64,000 nt of DNA, taken from contig CAJUDG010000003.1 of NCBI GenBank assembly GCA_910584745.1, positions 214,397-278,396 on the forward strand. Reading direction: 5' to 3'. Positions 8,787 through 16,924 of the stretch are shown here, one piece after another (within the stretch, counting starts at the first letter, position 1; each line of letters begins with the position of its first letter). The notes under the pieces were generated by a model that saw only the letters and a list, made by a program, of their open reading frames with translations, ran no database searches and had not been told where the DNA came from. Source of the stretch: an uncultured Eubacteriales bacterium (GTDB taxonomy: Bacteria > Bacillota > Clostridia > Oscillospirales > Acutalibacteraceae). The position numbers and the translations under genes were made by a program.

Positions 8787-9169
8787 GTGAGCAAGCCGGG
8801 CAGTTGCGGGCGCAGGGCGAAAGCCCGCGTCTGAGGAAAGTCCGAGCTTCATAGGGCAAGGATAACGGCTAACCGCCGCCGGGGGCGACCCTAGGGAAAG
8901 TGCAACAGAGATATACCGCCTGATTTGGGGCGCAAGCCCCGGAGTCATGGTAAGGGTGGAAAGGCGAGGTAAGAGCTCACCGGCGCAGGGGAGACCCTGC
9001 GGCCCTGTAAACCCTATCCGAAGCAACACCGTGGAGGAACCGATATTTTGCTTTCGCAAAATACCGAGCGCGGCCCGCGCGTTCCGTGGAGGTGGCGTGA
9101 GCCTGCCGGCAACGGCAGGCCAAGATAGATGACTGCTCAAGACAGAACTCGGCTTACAGACTTGGTCAC
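8787..9169 (+). ncRNA. rnpB: RNase P RNA, bacterial class A
   Basis: Catalytic RNA of RNase P, which matures tRNA 5' ends. It is recognised by the universal core GAGGAAAGTCCGAGCT near 8831-8846, the partner region AGATAGATGACTGCTC near 9125-9140 and the terminal CAGAACTCGGCTTACAG. The ends are placed by helix P1: GTGAGCAAG at 8787 pairs with CTTGGTCAC ending at 9169 with one mismatch. The length of 383 nt fits class A, the ancestral type, rather than the class B of Bacillus; many Clostridia have class A. Confidence 0.95.
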
Positions 9170-9176
9170 ATCAGGA

Positions 9177-9203
9177 AAAGGGCGCGTTACGTGCCCTTTT
9201 TTG
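9177..9203 (+). terminator. Rho-independent terminator of rnpB
   Basis: AAAGGGC(GCG) stem with TTA loop and CGTGCCCTTTTTT; the stem is directly followed by a T run, eight bases after the end of the RNA. Confidence 0.88.
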
Positions 9204-9247
9204 CTTGAATAATAATGAGGATGTTCAAAAGTAAGGAGACCGGCGCT

Positions 9248-11095
9248 ATGGAAAAGCTACCCCTGTTAAAGACGTTTTTCGGCCATGAGGGATTCAGGAC
9301 CGGGCAGGAGCCCCTTATAGACGCCCTGCTTGCCGGCCGGGACGTGCTGGGGGTGATGCCCACGGGCGCGGGCAAGTCCGTATGCTACCAGCTTCCGGCC
9401 CTGATGCTTCCGGGGCTGACGCTGGTGATATCGCCCCTTATCTCCCTGATGAAGGACCAGGTGGGGGCGCTTTTGCAGTCCGGCATACCGGCGGCGTACA
9501 TAAATTCATCCCTCTCCCAGGAGGAGTATTTCAGCGTTATGTCGGGCGCCCGCCAGGGGGAGTATAAGCTATTATACGTGGCCCCGGAACGGCTGCTGAC
9601 CGATGGCTTTCTGTCCCTTGCTAAGAGAGTGTCCATATCCATGTTGGCGGTGGACGAGGCCCACTGTGTATCTCAATGGGGCCAGGATTTCCGGCCAAGC
9701 TACCTCCAGATACCGGAGTTTATCGGTAAGCTACCCAAACGCCCGGTGATAGGGGCTTTTACTGCCACGGCCACCCTGCAGGTGAAGGAGGACATAGCAA
9801 AGCTCCTTCTGCTGGACGGGCCCTTGAAGGTGACCACGGGCTTTGACCGGCCCAACCTGTTTTTCAGCGTGGAGAGGCCCAAGAACAAGATCACGTGGCT
9901 GTATAACTTTTTAACGGCGCGCCCTCAGGAGAGCGGCATAGTCTACTGCTCCACGCGAAAGCAGGTGGAGGCCGTATACGAGACGCTCCGCGCAAGGGGC
10001 ATACCCGCCGCCAGGTATCACGCGGGCCTTTCGGACGAGGAGCGCCGCACGAACCAGGAGGACTTTGTAAACGACCGGGTGCGGGTGATGGCCGCCACAA
10101 ACGCCTTTGGCATGGGCATAGACAAGTCCAACGTGGGCTTTGTGGTGCACTATAATATGCCAAAGGACATAGAGAGCTACTATCAGGAGGCCGGCCGGGC
10201 GGGCCGGGACGGTTCCAGCGCCCGGTGCGTGCTGCTGTTCTCCCCGGGGGACGTGAGCACGGCCAAATACCTGATACTCAACTCCCAGGATAATGAGAGC
10301 CTGACAGAGGAGGAACAGGATATTCTGCGCCGCAGGGACCTGGAGCGCCTGGACCGTATGACCGGCTACTGTAAGACCGCGGGGTGCCTCAGATCCTATC
10401 TGCTGGAATATTTTGGAGAGGAGGCCCCCGTGGAGTGCGGCAGCTGCGGAAACTGCCAAAAGGGCCTTGAGAGCCGTGACATCACCCTTGAGGCCCGAAA
10501 GATACTGTCGGCGGTGGCCCGGGCCCAGCGCAAATACCGGCGGGGGATCGGGATCGGTTCCATCGTGCTGATGCTCTCGGGCAGCAGGGAGCAGAAGGTC
10601 ACCCGGCTGGGCCTTGACAGGCTGTCCACATACGGTATTATGAAGGACATGGACCGGGGACTTATCCGCGACTATATGGACTTTCTGATACAGGAGGGAT
10701 ACCTCTGTACCGAGGGGGATGAATACCCGGTGGTGCGCCTGGAGGAGAAGGCCCGGGGAGTGCTGTCTGGGGAGGAGCAGGTCACCTACCTCTACAGAAA
10801 GACCGAGAAGACAGACAACATACCTGCCGCCGGGGCAGATCTCCAAGAGGGCGGCCCCCTATACGAGGAGCTGCGGGCCCTTCGCCGCCAGCTTGCCCAG
10901 GAGGCGAAGATCCCGCCGTACATGATATTCAGCAACGCCGCTTTAGAGGACATGGCCCGCCGCAGGCCGAGGGATATGGAGGGCTTTCTAATGGTCTCCG
11001 GCGTGGGGGAGGTCAAGGCCAAAAAGTACGGCAAGGTCTTTCTCCAAAAGCTCAAGGAGTGGGACGAGAGGGAACAGGAGGGACAGACAGAATGA
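9248..11095 (+). CDS. recQ: ATP-dependent DNA helicase RecQ
   Basis: A 3'-5' helicase in recombinational repair. The 615-aa protein has Walker A (PTGAGKS, about residue 45), the DEAH box with SQWGQDFRP, helicase C motifs (AFGMGIDK; QEAGRAGRDG), a four-Cys zinc region (CKTAGC...CGSCGNC, about residues 380-410), a winged-helix RQC domain and a C-terminal HRDC domain. This full-length order marks true RecQ. The start at 9248 has AAGGAGA seven bases upstream; the frame is open 11 codons earlier without a site. Its stop overlaps the next ATG (ATGA). Confidence 0.95.
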   Translation: MEKLPLLKTFFGHEGFRTGQEPLIDALLAGRDVLGVMPTGAGKSVCYQLPALMLPGLTLVISPLISLMKDQVGALLQSGIPAAYINSSLSQEEYFSVMSGARQGEYKLLYVAPERLLTDGFLSLAKRVSISMLAVDEAHCVSQWGQDFRPSYLQIPEFIGKLPKRPVIGAFTATATLQVKEDIAKLLLLDGPLKVTTGFDRPNLFFSVERPKNKITWLYNFLTARPQESGIVYCSTRKQVEAVYETLRARGIPAARYHAGLSDEERRTNQEDFVNDRVRVMAATNAFGMGIDKSNVGFVVHYNMPKDIESYYQEAGRAGRDGSSARCVLLFSPGDVSTAKYLILNSQDNESLTEEEQDILRRRDLERLDRMTGYCKTAGCLRSYLLEYFGEEAPVECGSCGNCQKGLESRDITLEARKILSAVARAQRKYRRGIGIGSIVLMLSGSREQKVTRLGLDRLSTYGIMKDMDRGLIRDYMDFLIQEGYLCTEGDEYPVVRLEEKARGVLSGEEQVTYLYRKTEKTDNIPAAGADLQEGGPLYEELRALRRQLAQEAKIPPYMIFSNAALEDMARRRPRDMEGFLMVSGVGEVKAKKYGKVFLQKLKEWDEREQEGQTE

Positions 11096-12435
11096 ACCAT
11101 GACTTAACCCGGGGCCCGGTGCTGGGCGGGCTGCTGCGCTTTGCCGTGCCCATGATACTCGGGGACCTTTTGCAGCAGTGCTATAATATCGCCGATACGC
11201 TTATTATAGGCCGCTGCCTTGGGCCCAACGCCCTGGCGGCGGTGGGCTCATCCTTCACGCTCATGACCTTTTTGACCTCCATACTCCTGGGCCTCTGCAT
11301 GGGCAGCGGCACGGTGTTCTCCATCCGCTTCGGCCAGAGGGACCAGGAGGGACTGCGTGAGGGGGTATTCGCCGCCTTCACGCTGATAGCGGGGCTGACA
11401 GCGGTGCTCATCGCCGCCGCCTTTGCCACGCTCTCCGGTGTGCGGGTGTTCCTCAGCGTTCCCGGAGAGGTGTGGGGCATGATGCGGGAGTATCTATTCG
11501 TGATATACACCGGCATATTGGCAGTGTTCCTCTATAACTTTTTTGCCTCATTCCTGCGCGCGGTGGGCAACTCGGTAGTGCCCCTGGCTTTCTTGGCGGT
11601 GTCGGCAGCGCTGAATATAGTGCTGGACCTGTGGTTTGTCATCGGCCTTAAGTGGGGCGTATCCGGGGCCGCGGCGGCCACGGTCATCTCCCAGTACCTG
11701 TCGGGGCTTGGCATAGCAGTCTACAGCCTGGCAAAGTTCCCCCAGCTGCGCCCGGAAAAGCGCGTGCACATAAGCCTTCAAAGCGTAAAGTCCATTTCCA
11801 GCTTCTCGGTGCTGACCTGTGTGCAGCAGTCGGTGATGAATCTTGGCATACTGATGGTCCAGGGGCTGGTGAACAGCTTTGGCCCCACTGTGATGGCGGC
11901 ATTCGCGGCGGCGGTGAAGATAGACGCCTTCGCGTATATGCCCGTGCAGGACTTCGGCAACGCCTTCTCCACATTTATTGCCCAGAACTACGGCGCGGGG
12001 GAGAAGGAGCGCATCAAAAAGGGCCTTAAGGGCGCGGTGTTGTCTGCCTTTGCCTTTTGCATAGTCGTGTCGGCCCTGGTATTCGTCTTCGCCGGTCCCC
12101 TGATGGGCCTGTTCGTGGAGGCGGGCGAGAGCGCCATAATCGCAGAGGGCGTTTTGTACCTGCGCATAGAGGGCGCGTTCTACTGGGGCATAGGCTGCCT
12201 TTTCCTGCTGTACGGCCTCTATAGGGGCCTTGGCCGCCCTGGAATGTCCGTGGTCCTGACAGTGGTATCACTGGGCACCAGAGTGGTGTTGGCCTATATC
12301 CTTTCGGGGCCTGTGGGCGTGACGGGCATATGGTGGTCTGTGCCCATCGGCTGGGTCCTGGCGGACACGGTTGGTTTGGTCTACTACATGCTGAAAGTTA
12401 AAGGGCCGCGCATCAAAGAGAAGACACTTAAATAG
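11092..12435 (+). CDS. MATE family efflux transporter
   Basis: A 447-aa, 12-helix multidrug and toxin extrusion protein with two six-helix MatE halves, starting with the typical N-terminus TRGPVLGGLLRFAVPMILGDLLQQCYNIADTLIIGR. The half-repeat SISSFSVLTCVQQSVMNLGILMVQGLVNSFG begins the second half. The ATG overlaps the recQ stop by ATGA, with AGGAGG inside recQ, indicating coupling. Energy source (Na+ or H+) and substrate are not readable from sequence. It is distinct from the second MATE gene at 41.9-43.3 kb. Confidence 0.93.
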   Translation: MNHDLTRGPVLGGLLRFAVPMILGDLLQQCYNIADTLIIGRCLGPNALAAVGSSFTLMTFLTSILLGLCMGSGTVFSIRFGQRDQEGLREGVFAAFTLIAGLTAVLIAAAFATLSGVRVFLSVPGEVWGMMREYLFVIYTGILAVFLYNFFASFLRAVGNSVVPLAFLAVSAALNIVLDLWFVIGLKWGVSGAAAATVISQYLSGLGIAVYSLAKFPQLRPEKRVHISLQSVKSISSFSVLTCVQQSVMNLGILMVQGLVNSFGPTVMAAFAAAVKIDAFAYMPVQDFGNAFSTFIAQNYGAGEKERIKKGLKGAVLSAFAFCIVVSALVFVFAGPLMGLFVEAGESAIIAEGVLYLRIEGAFYWGIGCLFLLYGLYRGLGRPGMSVVLTVVSLGTRVVLAYILSGPVGVTGIWWSVPIGWVLADTVGLVYYMLKVKGPRIKEKTLK

Positions 12436-12476
12436 CAGGTATAGAAATGCACCCGCCAAAGAGTTTCATAAATGAC

Positions 12477-12507
12477 AAAAGTTCCTGGAATCAAAGATTC
12501 CAGGAAC
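12477..12507 (-). terminator. Terminator of tRNA-Leu
   Basis: A perfect 12-bp stem (GTTCCTGGAATC, loop of three, GATTCCAGGAAC; 12481-12507) followed on the minus strand by TTTT (12480-12477). It has a T run only in the minus direction, so it ends the tRNA transcript; the opposing MATE gene has no clear terminator of its own. Confidence 0.85.
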
Positions 12508-12538
12508 TTGGAGACTTGGGCCTCCAGGCCCAACGTCT

Positions 12539-12624
12539 TGGTGCCGCTGACCGGACTTGAACCGGTACGGCATCGCTGCCGAGGGATTTTAAGTCCCTTG
12601 TGTCTGCCATTCCACCACAGCGGC
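12539..12624 (-). tRNA. tRNA-Leu (anticodon UAA)
   Basis: The reverse complement begins GCCGCTG and ends CAGCGGC-A-CCA, giving a seven-pair acceptor and an encoded CCA (12541-12539). The anticodon arm GGGACT-TAA-AATCCC gives UAA. A long variable arm and the T loop GGTTCAAGTCC fit a class II leucine tRNA. Confidence 0.96.
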
Positions 12625-12635
12625 CTATCTTTAGT

Positions 12636-12664
12636 ATTTTAACATGCCAGGAAGAAAAAATCAA
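12636..12664 (-). promoter_or_regulatory. Promoter of tRNA-Leu
   Basis: Minus-strand TTGATT (12659-12664) and TAAAAT (12636-12641) with a 17-bp spacer, 11 bases before the mature tRNA 5' end. Confidence 0.8.
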
Positions 12665-12717
12665 GGGTGGGAGGAAATTTTCACCAAAAAAAATTTTTAA
12701 AAACTTCTCGAAAATAT

Positions 12718-12746
12718 TTGCTTTCATGCAGGAAATATAGTATACT
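12718..12746 (+). promoter_or_regulatory. Promoter of glucokinase-galM
   Basis: TTGCTT (12718-12723), 17 bp, TATACT (12741-12746), about 66 bp before the glucokinase ATG. It is divergent from the tRNA-Leu promoter. Confidence 0.72.
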
Positions 12747-12812
12747 ACTAACAGAGGAGGGCTCTGCCCCCACATGTGGGCGGCCCCAATTATCGTAAAG
12801 GAGCATTTGCTT

Positions 12813-13769
12813 ATGTATTATCTGGGAATCGACCTGGGCGGTACTAATATCGCCGTTGGAGTTGTGGACGAGGATTGCAAGATCATCGCCAAAGTCAGCT
12901 CCTCCACCGCCACCGAAAACGCCGAGCAGATAGCCGACGCCATGGCCGCCACCGCAAGACAGGCCCTTGAGAAGGCCGGCGCGACCCTTAATGACGTGCC
13001 CTGGGTGGGCCTCGGCTCCCCCGGCACGGTGAACAAGGCCACGGGTATCATCGAGTACGCAAACAACCTGCCGTTTTTGAACACCCCCATGCAGAAGATG
13101 CTCTCCGAGCGCCTTGACGACAAGCCGGTCTACATGGAGAACGACGCAAACGCGGCGGCCTTCGGCGAGTACATGGCCGGGGCCCTTAAGGGCGCCCAAG
13201 TGGCCATGGCCATCACCCTTGGCACCGGTGTCGGCGGCGGCGTCATCATCGACGGCAAGATCTTCTCCGGCAGCAACTTCGCCGGCGCCGAGCTTGGACA
13301 CTCTGTCATCGTGGCCGACGGCTGGCCCTGCACCTGCGGGCGCCTGGGCTGCTGGGAGGCCTATGCCTCCGCCACCGGCCTTATCAAGCGCACCAAGATG
13401 CACATGCAGGACGCTCCCAAGGGCTCCGCTCTGTGGAACCAGGTGGGCGGCGACATCGACAAGGTCAACGGCCGCACCGCCTTTGACGCCATGCGCCAAG
13501 GGGACCCCGTGGGCCAGAAGATAGTTGACGAGTACATCAAGTATCTCAGCGTGGGCCTTATCAACATGATAAACATCTTCCAGCCCAACATCCTCTGCGT
13601 GGGCGGCGGCGTGGGCAACGAGGGCGAGAGCCTGCTGGCCCCGGTGCGCGCCATCGTTGAGAAGGAGCAGTACGGCCATAACCCCGAGGCGGCCACCAAG
13701 ATATGCAAGGCCCAGCTGGGCAACGACGCGGGCATAATCGGCGCGGCCATGCTGGGTAAGGAAGGCTGA
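12813..13769 (+). CDS. glcK: ROK-family glucokinase
   Basis: Phosphorylates glucose with ATP at the entry to glycolysis. The 318-aa ROK kinase has the N-terminal ATP loop DLGGTN, the sugar-binding NDANAAAFGEY, the zinc-binding CTCGRLGCWE motif near residue 180, and GGGVGNEGE near the C-terminus. The start at 12813 is preceded by AAAGGAG; the frame is open 13 codons upstream without a ribosome site. Pairing with galactose mutarotase four bases downstream suggests hexose use. Other ROK sugars (fructose, N-acetylmannosamine) cannot be fully excluded. Confidence 0.92.
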   Translation: MYYLGIDLGGTNIAVGVVDEDCKIIAKVSSSTATENAEQIADAMAATARQALEKAGATLNDVPWVGLGSPGTVNKATGIIEYANNLPFLNTPMQKMLSERLDDKPVYMENDANAAAFGEYMAGALKGAQVAMAITLGTGVGGGVIIDGKIFSGSNFAGAELGHSVIVADGWPCTCGRLGCWEAYASATGLIKRTKMHMQDAPKGSALWNQVGGDIDKVNGRTAFDAMRQGDPVGQKIVDEYIKYLSVGLINMINIFQPNILCVGGGVGNEGESLLAPVRAIVEKEQYGHNPEAATKICKAQLGNDAGIIGAAMLGKEG

Positions 13770-13773
13770 GCCT

Positions 13774-14820
13774 ATGTCTGTTGATATAAAAGACTTCGGT
13801 ACCCTGCCCGACGGCAGGGCGGTCCACGCCTACACCCTAAAGGGCAAGGGGAATTTGGAGCTGACGGCCAGCGACTATGGCTGCCGTATACTGCACCTCT
13901 ACGCCCCGGACCGGGACGGGAAGATGGGCGATATGCTCTTGGGGCATAACGACCTCTCGGGCTATCTCGGCAAGAACTTCCAGGGGGCCATGATAGGCCG
14001 GGTGGGCAACCGCATAGGCGGGGCGCGCTTCACCCTGGAGGGCAGAGAGTATACTCTTGCCAAGAACGACGGCGAGAACTCCCTGCACGGCGGGCCCGGC
14101 GGGTTCCATCAGGCCCTCTGGCAGGCGAAGACCATTGACGGCGACGAACCTGAGATAGTCTTCACCCTAAAAAGCCCCGACGGCGAGGAGGGCTTCCCCG
14201 GAAACATAAAGGTCCAGGTGAGCTATCAGCTGAGCGCGGAGGACATCCTGCACATCACCTATAGGGCTGAGACGGACAGGCTGACCCTCTTTAACCCCAC
14301 GAACCACAGCTTCTTCAACCTCTCCGGCGACCCGGAGAAGGATGTGCTGGGTACATACCTGACGCTTAACGCCACAAAGTACACCGCCGTCACCGACGAC
14401 CTGATACCCACCGGCGAGCTGCTGCCTGTGGCGGACGGACCATTGGACTTCCGCAGCCCCAAGAAGCTGGGGGACGATATGTTCAGCTCCGACCACCTGA
14501 TAAGCCTCTGCGGCGGCTTTGATCACAACTTCTGCCCGGACGGCGCTGGCTACCGCAAGATAGCCGAGGCCTACGAGCCGGACAGCGGCCGGGTGATGGA
14601 GGTCTTCACCGACATGCCCGGGGTGCAGCTGTACACCTTCAATAAGCCCGACGACGGCCTTATAGGCCGTAACGGCAGGCAGATGGGCCCACATACAGCA
14701 TTCTGCCTTGAGACCCAGTTCTACCCGGACACGGTGCACCACCCGGATTTCCCCGGCGGCTATCTGCGCCCGGAGGAGGAGTTTGTCAGCAAGACCTCCT
14801 ATAAGTTCTCTGTAAAGTAA
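13774..14820 (+). CDS. galM: Aldose 1-epimerase (galactose mutarotase)
   Basis: Interconverts alpha and beta anomers of hexoses. The 348-aa beta-sandwich enzyme shows the catalytic histidine regions NSLHGGPGGFH and NHSFFNLSG, the FDHNFC segment and the catalytic glutamate in LETQFYPDTVHH. Length is typical. The ATG lies four bases after the glucokinase stop, with GGAAGG inside that gene. It supplies the anomer used by the upstream kinase or by a galactokinase elsewhere. Confidence 0.95.
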   Translation: MSVDIKDFGTLPDGRAVHAYTLKGKGNLELTASDYGCRILHLYAPDRDGKMGDMLLGHNDLSGYLGKNFQGAMIGRVGNRIGGARFTLEGREYTLAKNDGENSLHGGPGGFHQALWQAKTIDGDEPEIVFTLKSPDGEEGFPGNIKVQVSYQLSAEDILHITYRAETDRLTLFNPTNHSFFNLSGDPEKDVLGTYLTLNATKYTAVTDDLIPTGELLPVADGPLDFRSPKKLGDDMFSSDHLISLCGGFDHNFCPDGAGYRKIAEAYEPDSGRVMEVFTDMPGVQLYTFNKPDDGLIGRNGRQMGPHTAFCLETQFYPDTVHHPDFPGGYLRPEEEFVSKTSYKFSVK

Positions 14821-14824
14821 AAGT

Positions 14825-14859
14825 AAAGGGGCCTGGCGAGCTCAAGCCAGGCCCCCTTT
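14825..14859 (+). terminator. Terminator after galM
   Basis: AAAGGGGCCTGGC pairs with GCCAGGCCCC(C)TTT around an eight-base loop. The T run is only three bases, so leakage into the NUDIX gene is possible. Confidence 0.7.
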
Positions 14860-14877
14860 GAATTTGGAGGAGTAGTT

Positions 14878-15300
14878 ATGAAGCTTGATGTAAAAATGGA
14901 GAAGTCCTGCGGCGCCGTGATCTGGCGGGAGCAGGATGGCCTGCCCCGGGTCCTGGTGCTCCAGCACCAGAACGGCGGGCACTGGGCCTTCCCTAAGGGT
15001 CATGTGGAGGGCAAGGAGACCGAGGAGCAGACCGCCGTCCGGGAGATCTTTGAGGAGACAGGTCTTAAGGTAAAGCTTGACACAGGCTTCCGCCGTGTTG
15101 TGACCTTCTCCCCAAAGCCCCGGGTCATGAAGGACGCGATATACTTCGCTGCCTGGCCCATAGGCGGAAAGTTGAAAAAGCAGGATGCAGAGGTTATGGA
15201 GATCCGCTGGCTGACCATTGGGGAGGCTCTGAAGCTTGTCACCTATGAGACGGACAGGGCGGTGCTTAGGGCCTTTGCCCAGGGGTACGCCTTTCCATAA
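14878..15300 (+). CDS. NUDIX hydrolase (diadenosine polyphosphate type)
   Basis: A 140-aa single-domain NUDIX protein with the full box GHVEGKETEEQTAVREIFEE-TGL (about residues 40-62), whose glutamates bind Mg2+. The opening SCGAVIWREQDGLPRVLVLQHQNGGHWAFPKG resembles bacterial Ap4A/bis-tetraphosphatases, but substrate is inference. The ATG has GGAGGAG nine bases upstream. It abuts the convergent acetyltransferase with no spacer (stop codons at 15298-15303). Confidence 0.9.
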   Translation: MKLDVKMEKSCGAVIWREQDGLPRVLVLQHQNGGHWAFPKGHVEGKETEEQTAVREIFEETGLKVKLDTGFRRVVTFSPKPRVMKDAIYFAAWPIGGKLKKQDAEVMEIRWLTIGEALKLVTYETDRAVLRAFAQGYAFP

Positions 15301-15948
15301 CTATTCGGGTTTGTGAGCCGAATAGCCACCCAGAATTTCCGGCATGTTCTCCATTGAGTCCTGTGTAGTTATCTCGCGGATTACCCGGCAGGGGACACCG
15401 GCGGCAAAGCTGTTGGGAGGTATATCTCTGGTGACCACGCTGCCCGCACCTATGACACAGCCGTCGCCTATGGTGACCCCGGGGCATACGGTGACGCTCG
15501 CCCCGAACCAGCAGTCATTACCAATATGTACTGGCTTTGCCCAGCAGAGGTGTTTTGGGTTACCCTCGGCGTCGTAGAGTTCTCGGCGCTCACCGGGGAG
15601 CATGGGGTGGATGGGGGTGACAATAGTAACATTAGGGCCAAAGTTGCAGTCGTCGCCAATAGTGACCTCTCCGTCGTCCTGGACGGTGAAGTTGAAATTT
15701 GCGAAGAACCGCTTGCCTATCTTTGTATGCTGGCCGTAGTGGAAAGCAATAGGCCCCTGGATGCGTCCGCCCTCGCCGAACTCGCCGATGATCTCGTGGA
15801 GTAGCCGGTCGCGCTTTTCGTACTCGTCCTCGTGGGTCATATTAAAGTCCACGTTGAGGTTATGGGTGCGCAGCTTGATGGCGACTAGCTCCGGATCTCC
15901 CGGAGCGAATAGCACGCCCGCGTTTATTCTGGTTTCTTCCTTTGTCAT
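15301..15948 (-). CDS. Maltose/galactoside O-acetyltransferase family protein
   Basis: A 215-aa acyltransferase with an N-terminal Mac-type segment (DEYEKRDRLLHEIIGEFGEG) and a left-handed beta-helix of hexapeptide repeats (IGDDCNFGPNVTIVTP, IGNDCWFGASVTVCPGVTIGDGCVIGAGSVVTRDIP). The catalytic histidine is probably in TPIHPM. It transfers acetyl from acetyl-CoA to a sugar hydroxyl; the physiological acceptor is unknown in most bacteria. It starts after AAAGGAG and ends directly at the NUDIX stop codon. Confidence 0.92.
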   Translation of the reverse strand: MTKEETRINAGVLFAPGDPELVAIKLRTHNLNVDFNMTHEDEYEKRDRLLHEIIGEFGEGGRIQGPIAFHYGQHTKIGKRFFANFNFTVQDDGEVTIGDDCNFGPNVTIVTPIHPMLPGERRELYDAEGNPKHLCWAKPVHIGNDCWFGASVTVCPGVTIGDGCVIGAGSVVTRDIPPNSFAAGVPCRVIREITTQDSMENMPEILGGYSAHKPE

Positions 15949-16018
15949 ATCAGCAGCTCCTTTGTAGGTTTTGGTATATTGTACACCCCCTGGCGCGGAA
16001 AAGCAAGGGGGTGCCTTG

Positions 16019-16738
16019 CTATAGTTTTTTCAGCGGCCGGACCTCACCCTGATAAAATAGGTACGCCTCGCCAAAGAGCTGGGCTCTGCCGCCGTGTATG
16101 TAAAAATACGAGCCGTCTGTGAGAAGATAAATAGGTATCTTAAAGCTGTCCGGACGCACCACGTCCTCATAAAACCTTCTGCCGTCAAGCAAAAGGCCGC
16201 TGTTATGGTCATAGTGTGGTACGATATTGATATCGGTGAGCCCCAGCCCGGGCCGGAACCGCTCGAAATCAGGAGCTATGCTCTCTCCGGGCAGCTCCGG
16301 GCATACATAGACGGTCTTTGCGCAGTTCATGCTGCCCGCGCTCTGGGCGACGATGATACCATCAAACCCGGCCAGAATGTCCCTAAGCCCGATCTCTTGA
16401 AAGAAAAGATTTTGCGTGGGAAGATGTCCGCCGGAGAGGAATATTACATCTGCCTGAGCAGCCAGCTTTTCCAGCATGTGTGAGTTTTGCCCATTGATCA
16501 GTATGCTTTTTTTAAAGCAGATACCCTCCTTTTCAAGCGCCTCCACAGTATTCTGAAACCAGTCGGACACCTTTTCGTCATGCTCTGGATTGCTTGAAAT
16601 GTACAGCATCTGCCTAGTTTCTCGCAGGCGCTTTCTAAGCAGGCTCAAAAAGCCGAAGCGGTCGTCTATCTTTCCAGCCACACGCCTGCCGTTTATGTTC
16701 TCTGTGGCCCCGATCTTGCTCGTCAGGAACAAGTCCAA
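16019..16738 (-). CDS. S51-like peptidase / type 1 glutamine amidotransferase-like protein, TTG start
   Basis: About 239 aa. The region IFLSGGHLPTQN and the nucleophile elbow VAQSAGS, with serine as nucleophile, match the dipeptidase E (S51) branch of the amidotransferase fold. I start it at TTG 16738: AAAGGAG lies 11 bases upstream, the family N-terminus LFLTSK follows at once, and a promoter (16778-16806) lies inside the longer ATG frame that opens at 16837. The ATG version lacks a ribosome site. It is divergent from the ADP-ribosylglycohydrolase operon. Substrate is unknown; family members cleave Asp-X dipeptides or cyanophycin products. Confidence 0.8.
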   Translation of the reverse strand: MDLFLTSKIGATENINGRRVAGKIDDRFGFLSLLRKRLRETRQMLYISSNPEHDEKVSDWFQNTVEALEKEGICFKKSILINGQNSHMLEKLAAQADVIFLSGGHLPTQNLFFQEIGLRDILAGFDGIIVAQSAGSMNCAKTVYVCPELPGESIAPDFERFRPGLGLTDINIVPHYDHNSGLLLDGRRFYEDVVRPDSFKIPIYLLTDGSYFYIHGGRAQLFGEAYLFYQGEVRPLKKL

Positions 16739-16777
16739 TGATATTTCATCTCCTTTCAGCGCGGCTTTATATAGCTG

Positions 16778-16806
16778 ATAGTACCATATATTGAATAAAA
16801 TGTCCA
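16778..16806 (-). promoter_or_regulatory. Promoter of the S51-like gene
   Basis: Minus-strand TGGACA (16801-16806) and TACTAT (16778-16783) with 17 bp between. Its position downstream of the 16837 ATG supports the TTG start at 16738. Confidence 0.5.
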
Positions 16807-16858
16807 GACCAAGCTGCCCGCCTCCGGCCGCCGACATGAGAGAATAGCAGCTTCGCTA

Positions 16859-16887
16859 TTGAAAATTCCGGCCCTGTAGTGTATAAT
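16859..16887 (+). promoter_or_regulatory. Promoter of the ADP-ribosylglycohydrolase-ribokinase operon
   Basis: TTGAAA (16859-16864), 17 bp, TATAAT (16882-16887), 37 bp before the ATG. Confidence 0.78.
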
Positions 16888-16924
16888 CAAAAAAACTATC
16901 CCTTTTGAAGAGGAGCGGTACATT

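Noticed and set aside
9911..10846. Open frame of 311 codons opposite recQ.
   Set aside because: It is a mirror of a GC-rich coding strand; it has no ribosome site or family motif, and recQ is certain.
12681..13679. Long minus-strand frame opposite glucokinase.
   Set aside because: Composition is a His/Ala/Gly-rich shadow, and it runs across the clear glucokinase promoter region.
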